Below, piece after piece: positions 54,323-63,706 of a DNA stretch of 64,000 nt; within the stretch, counting starts at the first letter, position 1; every line of letters starts with the position of its first letter. The stretch comes from CAKZLS01 sp963786305 (GTDB lineage: Bacteria > Pseudomonadota > Alphaproteobacteria > Rhodospirillales > Defluviicoccaceae). The notes below the pieces were generated by a model. It saw nothing but the letters and a program-made list of their open reading frames with translations. It made no database searches and had not been told where the DNA came from. Where the stretch lies: assembly GCA_963786305.1 (NCBI GenBank), contig CAWAYL010000014.1, positions 663,661 to 727,660 of the forward strand, in the 5' to 3' direction. Made by a program: the position numbers and the translations under genes.

Positions 54323-55103
54323 TCAATGATCGATTCGGCTCTCGATGTCGTCAAGACTCGTCAGCCGATCCGCCGGGGCGGCGGATCGGCGGCTCCGCAG
54401 GCGCGCCGGCAGGGTGGCGCGCAGCGCATCGTCGACGTCGGCCAGGGTGGCGTCGACGCCGAGATCGGCGAGCGAGGTGACGCCATGCTCGGCGATGCCG
54501 CAGGGAACGATGCCGCCGAAGTGGTCGAGGCTCGGGGTCGACGTTGATCGCGATGCCGTGGAAGCTGATCCAGCGCCGCACCCGCACGCCGATGGCGGCG
54601 ATCTTCGCCTCGCGGCCGCCGCCCCGGTCCACCCAGATGCCGATCCGGTCGCAGGCGCCGCTCGCCGGTGACGCCGAGCCGCGCCAAGCGCCGCGATCAC
54701 CCAGCCCTCGAGGGCGTGGACGTAGGCCCGCACGTCGCTGCCGCGCCGCCGGAGATCGAGCATGACATAGGCGACCCGCTGACCCGGGCCGTGATAGGTG
54801 TAGCGGCCGCCGCGGCCGCTGGGATAGACCGGCAGCGCCGCCGCGTCGAGCAGTTCGTCCGGGCTGCGCGCTGGTGCCGGCGGTGTAGAGCGCCGGGTGC
54901 TCGAGCAGCCAGATGGCCTCGGCCGCCCGCCCGGCGCGGATGGCCTCGACCCGCTGCTCCATGAAGGCGACGGCGTCGGGATAGGCCACCGGCGCGTCGC
55001 TGGCCAGCCAGTCGACGCCGCCCCGCGGCCCGCCGGCCGAATCGGGCCGCCGGCGGGCGACGGGCGGGCGGAACGGGCCGGGGAGTTGATGGGACAAGGT
55101 CAT
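54323..55103 (-). CDS. lipB: Octanoyltransferase LipB, several frameshifts
   Basis: Transfers octanoyl from acyl carrier protein to lipoyl domains, the first step of lipoate synthesis. Readable family blocks in order are AIWLLEHPALYTAGTSA, VRAYVHALEGWVIAAL, IGIWVDRGGGREAKIAAIGV (with the catalytic Lys in KIAAIGVR), RRWISFHGIAINVDPE and FGGIVPCGIAEHGVTSLADL with the catalytic Cys. At least three single-base breaks lie near 54860, 54690 and 54540. The corrected length of about 260 residues is normal. ATG 55103 is the first Met of the N-terminal extension. Confidence 0.9.
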
Positions 55104-55251
55104 CGGATCTCTCGTTGTCGGCGCCGGCCACCGGATCCCGGCGTGTGGTCAAGGCGCGCTTGATCATGGGGCAAGGATTTGATATCCCCGAGACAATAAA
55201 TCTGTATGATGCTTGGCTATTGCAAGGTGCCTTGCTTGTGCAGGGATATGG

Positions 55252-55338
55252 GCGGTCGTGGCGGAACCGGTAGACGCGCAGCGTTGAGGTCGCTGTGGGG
55301 GAGACCCCGTGGAAGTTCGAGTCTTCTCGACCGCACCA
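55252..55338 (+). tRNA. tRNA-Leu: tRNA-Leu (GAG)
   Basis: The acceptor stem GCGGTCG pairs with CGACCGC; the anticodon stem GCAGC/GTCGC-type arm surrounds TTGAGGT with anticodon GAG; the long variable arm TGGGGGAGACCCCG is typical of class II tRNA-Leu; the T-arm is GAGTC/GTCTTCTC-like. CCA is encoded at 55336-55338. It lies alone between lipB and mgtE. Confidence 0.94.
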
Positions 55339-55536
55339 TTCCTTGAGGCCTGCCACCGGAACGGTGCCCGGCTTCTATCACTACGCAATCGAATCGATTA
55401 TACCATCGCTCTCCATCAGTGATCGGTGATCGGTGGTCGTGGAGGGAGAATGCGGTCGCGCCGGGCGCGCGGCGGCATGGCCGACGCGGCGCGAACGGCG
55501 CGGCCGTAACGCGCACGGTTGAGAGGAGACGGGCGG

Positions 55537-57043
55537 GTGACCCAGCGAAAGCAGGACGAAGAGGCCGCCAAGACCGACGCGGCTGGCGCGGCCGAGAAGG
55601 CCGCTGAAATCGACGCGACGAGCCGAGACCGACGCCGCCGATGAGGGCGTGGATATGGACGCGCCCGACGCCAAGCTCGAGGCGGTGGACGAGCTCAACT
55701 CGACCCTGGTCGAAGCGGTGGAGGAGGCGCTCGACCGCGAGGACGGCGCCGAGGTTCGGCGTCTGGTGGAACCCCTGCACGACGCCGACGTCGCCGATCT
55801 GATCCAGCAGCTCGGCACCGAGGAACGCCGCCAGTTCGTCACCACCATCCGGATGGACCAACATCCCGAGATTCTCTCCGAGATGGACGAAGAAGTCCGC
55901 GAGGACATCATCGAGCAGCTCGGCCCGGCGCGGACGGCCGCGGCCATCGCCGGCCTCGAGACCGACGACGCCATCGACGTCATCGCCGAGCTCGACGACG
56001 ACGAGCGCCGCCAGGTGCTCGACGCCATTCCGCCGGCCGAACGCGCCCTGATCGAAGAAGGCCTCGCCTATCCGGAAGACAGCGCCGGCCGCCTGATGCA
56101 GCGCGAGGTGGTGGCGGTGCCCACCTACTGGACGGTGGGCGAGACCATCGACTTCCTGCGCCGCACCGCCGACGACGATCCCGACCGCCTGCCGGAGGAT
56201 TTCTTCGACATCTTCGTCGTCGATCCCGGCCACCGGCCGGTCGGCGCGCTGTCGCTCAGCCGTCTGCTGCGCAACCGCCGGCCGGTGCCGGTCACCGAGA
56301 TCATGCACCCGGAGCTGAAGGTCATCAGCACCGGCACCGACCAGGAGGAGGTGGCGTTCCTGTTCCGCCAGCGCGACCTGGCGTCGGCGCCGGTGGTGGA
56401 CGACGGCGGCCGGCTGGTCGGCGTGATCACCATCGACGACGTGGTCGACGTCATCGACGAGGAGGCCGAGGACGACATCATGCGCCTCGGCGGCGTCCAG
56501 CAGGACGACCTCTACACCGACGCCATCAACACCGTGCGCTCGCGGTTCGCCTGGCTGGTGGTCAACCTCGGCACCGCCATCCTGGCGTCGCTGGTCATCG
56601 GCCTGTTCGACGCCACCATCGAGCAGATGGTGGCGCTGGCGGTGCTCATGCCGATCGTCGCGTCCATGGGCGGCAACGCCGGCACCCAGAGCCTGACGGT
56701 GGCGGTGCGCGCGCTCGCCACCAAGGAGCTGACGGCGGCCAACGCCGGCGCGGGTGATCGGCAAGGAGCTGCTGGTCGGCGGCGTCAACGGCGTGCTGTT
56801 CGCCATCCTCACCGGCGTCGTCGCCTGGCTGTGGTTCGGCGACGCCGGGCGTCGGCGGTGGTCCTCGGCCTGGCGATGATCATCAACCTGGTGGTGGCGG
56901 CGCTGGCCGGCCCGGTCATCCCGCTGGCGCTGGAGCGCGTCGGCGTCGACCCGGCGGTGGCGTCGGGCGTGTTCCTCACCACGGTCACCGACGTGGTCGG
57001 CTTCTTCGCCTTCCTCGGCCTCGCCGCGCTGCTGATTTTGTAA
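55537..57043 (+). CDS. mgtE: Magnesium transporter MgtE, frameshifts
   Basis: Mg2+ channel of the inner membrane with cytoplasmic magnesium-sensing domains. Order: an Ala/Glu-rich N-terminal extension (from GTG 55537 after GAGAGGAGA), the MgtE N domain (LVEPLHDADVADLIQQLGTE, ILSEMDEEVREDIIEQL), two CBS motifs at about residues 175-300 (LMQREVVAVPTYWTVGETI, VTEIMHPELKVISTGTD), then five membrane spans with PIVASMGGNAGTQSLTV lining the pore. Frames break near 55620, 56752 and about 56850; the last two nearly compensate and enclose KELLVGGVNGVLFAILTGVV. The corrected length is about 500 residues. An alternative start is ATG 55649. Confidence 0.93.
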
Positions 57044-57054
57044 AATATCCAAAA

Positions 57055-57074
57055 CCAGCCATCTTGATGGCTGG
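57055..57074. terminator. Palindrome after mgtE
   Basis: CCAGCCATC TT GATGGCTGG forms a perfect 9-bp inverted repeat directly after the mgtE stop and leads into the first copy of the repeat cluster. It lacks a T-tract on the plus strand, so termination is only a possibility. Confidence 0.35.
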
Positions 57075-57335
57075 CAAGCGCAAGTGCGCGCCCGCAGCGC
57101 AGCGAGGATAGCCAAGCGGACGGATGTCCGCGCCCGGCGCTTGAGGGAGCACGGAAAACTTCTGGCAAGCGCAAGTGCGCGCCCGCGGCGCAGCGAGGAT
57201 AGCCAAGCGGACGGATGTCCGCGCCCGGCGCTTGAGGGAACACGAAAAAAACCTCTGCTGGCAAGCGCAAGTGCGCGCCCGCGGCGAAGCGAGGATAGCC
57301 AAGCGGACGGATGTCCGCGCCCGGCGCTTGAGGAA
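57071..57335. repeat. Cluster of three ~80-85-bp structured repeats
   Basis: Three near-identical units start CTGGCAAGCGCAAGTGCGCG at 57071, 57162 and 57258 and end at ...GGCGCTTGAGG. Each unit has outer complementary ends (CAAGCGC...GCGCTTG) and an inner hairpin GCGGAC GGAT GTCCGC. Copies are separated by short A-rich spacers of about 10-18 bases. The third copy is shortened at its end. They fill most of the ~390-base gap between mgtE and the MerR gene and encode nothing recognisable; they look like REP/BIME-type elements. Confidence 0.88.
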
Positions 57336-57406
57336 ATAAAGGCGGGTACAAACATGGACCCGGCAAACGGTAACCAAAGCGGAACGAACCGCCAACCCTC
57401 TTTACC

Positions 57407-57416
57407 TTTACGTAAA
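57407..57416. promoter_or_regulatory. LiuR-type palindromic operator
   Basis: TTTACGTAAA, within CCTTTACGTAAACGG, lies 20 bases before the MerR start codon. The same kind of TTTACGTAAA-containing palindrome is the binding motif described for LiuR regulators of branched-chain amino-acid degradation. Here it fits autoregulation of the gene that follows. Confidence 0.6.
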
Positions 57417-57436
57417 CGGCAAGTAGGTTCGCTGTC

Positions 57437-57850
57437 ATGGCGGACACCTGCGGCATCGCCGAGTTGGCGAGCGAATTCGGCATTACGACGCGCACCATCC
57501 GGTTCTACGAGGACCAGGGTCTGATCGCGCCCGACCGGTCGGGCCAGCGCCGTGTTTACGCGCCGCGCGACCGGGTGCGTCTCAAGCTGATCATGCGCGG
57601 CAAGCGCCTGGGGTTCTCGCTCGACGAGATCCGCGAGATGATCGACATCTACGACGCCGACCCCACCGAGAAGGCGCAGCTTCACCTGGTTCTCGAAAGG
57701 ATCGCCGAACGCCGCGCCGCGCTTGATCCGCCAGCAACGCGACATCGCCTCCATGCTCGCCGAACTGGTGGATCTGGAGGAGCACTGCTCCGGGTTGCTG
57801 GCGGAGAAGGAGGAGGGCGGCTCGGCGGTGGCGCGGGGGAGAAACCGTGA
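57437..57850 (+). CDS. MerR-family regulator, LiuR-like, one frameshift
   Basis: DNA-binding regulator. The winged helix-turn-helix is IAELASEFGITTRTIRFYED and GQRRVYAPRDRVRLKLI, followed by the conserved RGKRLGFSLDEIREMIDIYD and a coiled-coil helix. The frame breaks near 57722; the other frame continues RQQRDIASMLAELVDLEEHC, matching LiuR C-termini. The 3' end is uncertain between 57850 and a little beyond because of the shift. LiuR-type proteins control leucine/isovalerate catabolism; no such genes are in this window, so the regulon here is inferred only from family and operator. Confidence 0.8.
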   Translation: MADTCGIAELASEFGITTRTIRFYEDQGLIAPDRSGQRRVYAPRDRVRLKLIMRGKRLGFSLDEIREMIDIYDADPTEKAQLHLVLERIAERRAALDPPATRHRLHARRTGGSGGALLRVAGGEGGGRLGGGAGEKP

Positions 57851-57970
57851 AGCGCCAGGAACCGATGACGATCGTGCATACTCTGTCATGACGATAACGA
57901 GAGTGTCGCTGATGGCGAAGGCATGCGTTTTCACGCTGAAACTGGAAACACGAGCTGCGAGACGAGTACG

Positions 57971-58233
57971 ATGGCGGAGGCCGCCGCGGCTCGACTGGCT
58001 GGCCTCGCAGTTAGTCCGTTTTTTCGGAGTTCATATGCGAGTTCGTCGAGCGCCGGCGCCAGGCGCGCGAAGCATGACGCCTGGTTTCGCGCCGAGGTGC
58101 AGCAGGGCCTGCGCGAGGCCGATGATCCCCATACGCGGCGGATGACCAACGAACACGCAAGAGCGGACAGGCGCCGGCAACGCGCCGAACTGGAGAAGCG
58201 GGCCGCCCATAAGGCGGACCGGACAACAAAGCC
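57971..58233 (+). CDS. Antitoxin of a ParDE/RelBE-type module, probably frameshifted
   Basis: A short plus-strand protein with AKHDAWFRAEVQQGLREADD and RMTNEHARADRRRQRAELEK, a C-terminal pattern common to antitoxins paired with ParE. A fitting upstream piece, EFVERRRQAREA, lies in another frame, so an indel near 58066 is likely and the true start is uncertain. The ParE-like toxin begins at 58236, just beyond the last aligned codon. Confidence 0.5.
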
Positions 58234-58235
58234 GG

Positions 58236-58520
58236 GTGAGAATCGCGTGGCTCCCCGAAGCCGTCCGCAACCGCCACGCTCAGCTCGCACTTCATCGGCG
58301 AACATGATCCGTGCAGCGGCGATCCTCACGGGCGATGCCCTCGAGCAAGTCATCGGTCGCTTCGCCGCGTTTCACGAAGTCGCGCCGAGCCGGGGAGGGT
58401 CGCGGGCACTCGCGAACTGGCGGTGATCGGGACTCCGTTCGTCATCGTCTACCGGCGTCGAGCCCATCGGCGGTCGTCATCCTGCGCGTCCTCCATGGCG
58501 CGCAACGCTGGCCACCGCGA
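58236..58520 (+). CDS. ParE/RelE-type toxin, several frameshifts
   Basis: Read across frames, the segment gives VRIAWLPEAVRNRHAQLA, then FIGEHDPC, AAAILTGDALEQVIGRFAAF, GRVAGTRELAVIGTPFVIVY and VVILRVLHGAQRWPP. The GTREL...TPFVIVYR and VLHGAQ-WP ends are characteristic of ParE-family toxins. The corrected size (~95 residues) is normal. Start GTG 58236; no clean stop in the last frame because of indels. It converges on the 3' end of hsdR. Confidence 0.65.
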
Positions 58521-58603
58521 AAAAAGCCGCCTCCATGCTCGCCGAGCTTGTGGCGCGAGGGTGAGGTCTGTTCGGACCGTTCCGCGAGCCTCCGGGCTCT
58601 CCC

Positions 58604-60989
58604 TCAATCGAGTAGAGATGAGCGTTGGAACCCGATGAAGGTTTCGCGGATACGGGCGACGCCACCCAGCTCCGAGCGGCATCCTCACGCCCTTGTACTT
58701 CAGCTCCAGCAGATCGGGCAGTTTGTCCTGGTCCAGTTCGCCGACGCCTTCCTTGACGTATTGGCCAGCACGAAATCCAGAAATAGCCTGGAGCTTTTCG
58801 TCGTAGTCGGAGAGATGCGCGCGCGCCGGGTCTCGACCCGTTCTTGCCGCGTGATCGGCGCCAGCGCAAAGGCGATATAGGCCAGCACGTCGTAAGAGAT
58901 CGCTCTTCTCGGCGTCGATCATGCGGCTGATCTCGGCCAGTTGCTCCGCGCCATAGCCCTTCTCCGCCAGCCCTTCCAGCAGCGCTTTGCGCGTATCCGG
59001 CTGGCTCCAGAGCGCCCGCAGTTCGTCTTCGTCCTTGAACAGCTCCGGCAGTTCGCCAAACAGCCGCTCGATGAACTCTGCCGCCGACATCGGCTTGCCG
59101 TCCGGGCTCCAGAAGGTGGTCGCCATCATGTGCTGGATGGTGCGCTCCTTGCCGTCGGCCAGCTTGATCTTCACCTTGCGGCTTCTTGCAGACGCAGGGC
59201 TGTTCGCCGCATTTCGCGCATGGCTCGACGGCTTCTCGCACTGCAGGGTCGCTCACCGCAGACCGGCATGGCGCCGGTGGCGTATCCGCACGTACAGGGC
59301 GGCGTTGCCGCAGTGCGCAAGGCTCCGGCTCCAACGGCTCGCCGTCCCATTCCGGGTCGTTGAAGTGCTCGTAGGCCTTCACGAAATCATAGATCGTGAA
59401 GTAGTCCTTGCCGTCGAACAGCCGCGTGCCGCGCCCGATGATCTGCTTGAACTCGATCATCGAGTTGATCGGCCGCATCAGCACGATGTTGCGCACGTTG
59501 CGGGCATCCACGCCGGTCGAGAGCTTCTGCGAGGTGGTCAGGATCGTGGGGATGGTCTTCTCGTTGTCCTGGAAGGTGCGCAGGATGCTGCTCGCCCTGC
59601 GTCGCCGTCGTTGGCGGTGACGCGCACGCAGTAGTTCGGGTCGGTGCTGGTCTTCATCTGGTTGATCAGGTCGCGCACGGCCAGGGCGTGGTCCTGGGTG
59701 GCGCAGAACACCAGCGTTTTCTCCCGCTGGTCGATCTGCGTCCATGAACAGCCTCACCCGGTATTTCTCGCGCTCCTTGATCTCGATGACGCGGTTGAAG
59801 TCGTCCTCGTCGTAGCGCCTGCCCTCCTCGATCTCGCCCTCGATCAGCTCGTCGTCGGAGGTGTAGACGTAGTCATCCAGCGTGGTGGCGATCTGCTTGC
59901 ACCTTGAACGGCGTCAGGAAGCCGTCGTTGATGCCGTCCTTCAGCGAGTAGACATAGACCGGCTCGCCGAAATAGGCGTAGGTGTCGGCGTTGTCCTTGC
60001 GCTTGGGCGTGGCGGTCAGGCCCAGCTGCACGGCGGGCGAGAAATACTCCAGGATGCCGCGCCAGTTGCTTTCGTCGTTGGCGCCGCCCCGGTGGCACTC
60101 GTCGATCACGATGAAATCGAAGAAGTCGGGCGGGTAGTCGCCGAAGTTCGGCGACGGGTTGCCGTCCGCATCCCGCCCGGTCATGAAGGTCTGGAAGATG
60201 GTGAAGAACACGCTGCCGTTCTTCGGCACCCGGCCCTTCTTGCGGATGATCTCGGGGTCGATGCGCACCAGGGCATCTTCCGGGAAGGCGGAGAAGGCGT
60301 TGAAGGCCTGATCGGCGAGGATGTTGCGGTCGGCCAGAAACAGGATGCGCGGCGGCGGCCGGCTCGCCGCTCGCCGCGCTGCAGGTTCCAGCGGCTGTGG
60401 AACAGCTTCCAGGCGATCTGGAAGGCGATGGCCGTCTTGCCGGTGCCGGTGGCCAGGGTCAGCAGGATGCGGTCGCGCCCGGCGGCAATCGCCTCCAGCG
60501 CCTTGTTGATGGCGTTGTGCTGGTAATAGCGCGCCTGCCAAGGCCGCCCTTGTCCTCGAACGGCACCTCGCCGAAACGCGTCGCGCCAGTCGTTCTGGCT
60601 TCGCGCAAAGGTCTGCGTCCCAGAGTTCCTCCGGCGTGGGATAGCGCGCCGACATCGCCCTCGGCGCCGGTTTCCATGTCGATCGGTAGATGCCGTCGCC
60701 GTTGGTCGAGTAGGCAAAGCGGGCCTGCAGCATCTCGGCGTAGCGCTTGGCCTGGCCGACGCCCTCGGTGTCCGGCAGGCTCGCGCTTCTTGGCCTCGAT
60801 CACCGCCAGCTTCTGGCCGCGATAGATCAGCACATAATCGGCGATGTCCTGCTTGGCCCGCTTGCCCGCGCCCTGCAACCGGCCCAGGGTAATCACCTCG
60901 CGCCGCACCCGGCTGCCGTCCACCACGCCCCAGCCCGCGTCCTTCAGGGCCGGGTCGATCAGCTCGGCACGGGTTTCGGCTTCGTTCAT
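58604..60989 (-). CDS. hsdR: Type I restriction endonuclease subunit HsdR, many frameshifts
   Basis: Motor and nuclease subunit of a type I system. In order: an N-terminal nuclease region (ADYVLIYRGQKLAVIEAKKR, the D...ExK site), helicase motif I TLATGTGKTAIAFQIAWKLF, motif II FDFIVIDECHRGG, motif III LGLTATPKRKDNADTY, then the C-terminal region with a CxxC...CxC zinc-like cluster (EPCAKCGEQPCVC) and KIKLADGKERTIQHMM, typical of the EcoEI-like group, ending RETFIGFQRSSLLD. About eight or more single-base breaks split it, but the corrected size of ~794 residues is normal. Its ATG overlaps the hsdS stop (ATGA). Confidence 0.9.
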
Positions 60990-62227
60990 GCGGCGGCCTC
61001 CTCCAACTCCCGTTCAGGCTGCTCGCCGTGAGTTCGCCGGAAAAGGCTTTTTGCAGAAGGGATTGTTTGAGTTCGGCGAGCGTCGGTGAGCTTTTTGTTG
61101 ATAGATTCCTCGAAGCCGATTGATGGCTTCGAGCGTTAAGCTAAGTCGATCAAGTCTTATCTGATGTTGCTATTGTTCCGATAGTGGTGGCAATGGAATA
61201 CTCATCTCGTAGCCTTCCATAAGGCTGTATGCCGGCTACCAGTTCGAACAAAATGCTCTATGAAGGTCATCTGGTACTTCGGCGATAACATAAGTATAGT
61301 AGTAAAATCATCTTAGCTATGCATTTGCTTCGATCGCACAGACGAATCAAGATGATATGTCCTTCTGCAGATTTTCGATGTGATCTTACGCCACAATGAC
61401 TCCATGTACGCCCATAACGCCATAAACAACGTCGTCCCTTGCAGTCATTTTCCAGTTGCTTCGATTTCAATTCGCATCTCCTACGACATCACTGATCGAA
61501 TTCGTATCGCTGAAATTCTGATTCGAATAGGCCTTGCGACGGATGCCTACTGCTTTGCTTCTTGTAAACATGCGTTTGCCGATGTCATCCATCGAAAGTG
61601 CACACTGCACCAACGTGTGCTCCACCCACCCTCACCCTTTCGGGAAGACGGATTCAGATACTCTCGAACAGCTCGCGGGCGTTGGCGAGGTTCTTTTCGG
61701 CATTGGCGATCGCGCTGTCGATCCCCTCGAATGCTCATCGAGAATGGCGACAATGCGCTTTTGTTCGGCAGGGGGGAAGAGGAATCGGGCGTCTTCATGA
61801 CCAGTGTTGTCAGATGTCTGTGACCGTCGTTCCGCTGCACTCGAGCGATCGTCAGCATCGTCAACGTTCTGCGAGCAGATAATAGTAAAGAACTCTGGAT
61901 CGAGCCGCTTGCTCTGGCTCATCCGTAACAGCCTTGGTTCGCCATGGCACTTCGTGATGATGAGTATCGACCGATGCGTTTCACCAAGCGTACGATTCAC
62001 GGCGTGGCGATAGAAGCATGTCTCGGAGCATCGGGCTAGCTCCAGTTCCGACATATTCTTGAAGCTTTGATCGACGTAGCGAGATTCGCACGCCCATCTT
62101 GTCGCTCGGCGTGATCCACGAATGTAGGGCCATTCTCAGAGTCTGCAACGCCTTTCTTCGGCGTGCCGCCGTTACCGATCACGGCAGATGCTCACCGAGT
62201 CGTTCTAGCTGTCCACCCCTCCCTCAT
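60986..62227 (-). CDS. hsdS: Type I specificity subunit HsdS, many frameshifts
   Basis: DNA-recognition subunit. Conserved pieces on the minus strand in different frames are NGGTPKKGV and WITPSDKMG (first target-recognition domain), PPAEQKRIVAILDE and ANARELFES (central conserved helix), KGEGWVEHTL-like start of the second half, then SIPLPPLSEQ, IYQQK and the LAELKQSLLQKAFSGELTA block at the end. The corrected length of about 413 residues is normal for a two-domain HsdS. The target-recognition segments, especially 61080-61640, are visibly AT-richer than the flanks. Its ATG 62227 overlaps the hsdM stop, and its stop overlaps hsdR. Confidence 0.82.
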
Positions 62228-63706
62228 AGCATCCCCCGAATGCCTTCAAGGATTTCGGCGCTCTCTGCATCCAGCGCGACGATCTCGGCGATGATCTCCT
62301 CCGGCTCGCGCAGCGGCGCTTCCTCGGCCTTGTTGGGGTTCTTCACCGACAGATCGAAGGTCTCCGGGTCGATGTCCGCCGACATCGACCGTCCAGGATT
62401 TCTCGGAGTCGGCGAAGCTCGCCTGCAGCTCGACGAACTCGTTCAGGTCGTCGTCGTTGAGCGGCATTGGTCTTGCCGAGGCTGCGGCCGGGATCGAGCT
62501 GGTAGTACCAGATCTTGCGCGTCGGCGCGCCCTTCTCGAAGAACAGCACCACCGTCTTCACCCCGGCGCCGAGGAACGTGCCCTGCGGGCAGTCGAGGAC
62601 GGTGTGCAGGTTGCAGCTCTCCAGCAGCTCCTTGCGCAGCGCCCGCGAGGCGTTGTCGGAGTTCGAGAGGAAGGTGTTCTTGATGACGATGCCCGCCCGG
62701 CCGCCGGCCTTCAGCGTACTTGATGAAGTGCTGCAGGAACAGGAACGCCGTCTCGCCGGTCTTGATCGGGAAGTTCTGCTGAACCTCCTTGCGCTCCTTG
62801 CCGCCGAAGGGCGGATTGGCGAGGATCACGTCGAAGCGGTCCTTCTCCTGAATGTCGCTGATGTTCTCGGCCAGCGTGTTGGTGTGGACGATGTTCGGCG
62901 CCTCGATGCCATGCAGGATCATGTTCATGATCGCCGATGACGTAGGCGAGGCTCTTCTTCTCCTTGCCGTAGAAGGTCGCGGTTCTGCAGCGTGTGGAGC
63001 TGGCTGGTGGTCAGCTCTCGGCCTGCTGTGCGCAGATAGTCGTAGGATTCGCACAGGAAGCCCGCGGAGCCCGCAGGCGCCGTCATAGATGCGCTCGCCG
63101 ATCTTCGGCTTGACGACCTGGATCATGGCGCGGATCAGCGGGCGCGGCGTGTAATACTCGCCGCCGTTGCGCCCGGCGTTGCCCATGTTCTTGATCTTGG
63201 CTTCGTAGAGGTGGGACAGCTCGTGCTTTTCCTTCTGGGAGCGGAAGCGCAGGTCGTCGACCAGTTCCAGGGCGTCGCGCAGGCTGTAGCCGCTCTGGAA
63301 CTTGTTCTTGATCTCGCCGAAGATCTCGCCGATCTTGTACTCGATGGTGTCGGGGCCGCTGGCGCGCTGCTTGAAGCCCTGCAGGTAGGGGAACAGCTCG
63401 TCGTTGACGTAAGTCGATCAGGTCGTCGCCGGTGAGCGCCTTGTCGTGGTCGAACGTGCCGTCCGCCTTCTTGGGCGCGGCCCAGCTCGACCAGCGGTGG
63501 GGCTCGTCGATGATGAAGTCGTAGGGCTTGCCCACGAGCTCGGCCTCCATGGCCCGTTCCTGCTCCAGATCGTCGAGGTACTTGAGAAACAGCATCCACG
63601 AGGTCTGCTCGGTGTAATCCAGCTCGGTGGTGCAGCCGGCCTCTTTCCAGAGCACGTCGTCGATATTCTTGAAGGTCTGCTCGAACACGGTATGCGTTTC
63701 CCCCAT
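62224..63706 (-). CDS. hsdM: Type I DNA methyltransferase subunit HsdM, several frameshifts
   Basis: S-adenosylmethionine-dependent N6-adenine methyltransferase. It starts MGETHTVFEQTFKNIDDVLW at ATG 63706. The N-terminal helical domain includes DYTEQTSWMLFLKYLDDLEQ; the SAM motif region follows GGEYYTPRPLIRAMIQVVKP; the catalytic motif IV is DVILANPPFGGKE (NPPF). The C-terminus ends EGIRGML. Breaks near 63420, 63070, 62940, 62720 and 62400 split it; the corrected length of about 493 residues fits the EcoEI-like group. It is the promoter-proximal gene of hsdM-hsdS-hsdR. Confidence 0.93.

Noticed and set aside
57071..57335. CRISPR array
   Set aside because: Repeats are about 80-85 bases, only three copies, with A-rich spacers of 10-18 bases and no cas genes; this is not CRISPR geometry.
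59160..59345. Unusual zinc finger insertion in HsdR
   Set aside because: The CxxC...CxC cluster before KIKLADGKERTIQHMM is common in EcoEI-like HsdR proteins; the rest of the odd sequence here is explained by frameshifts.
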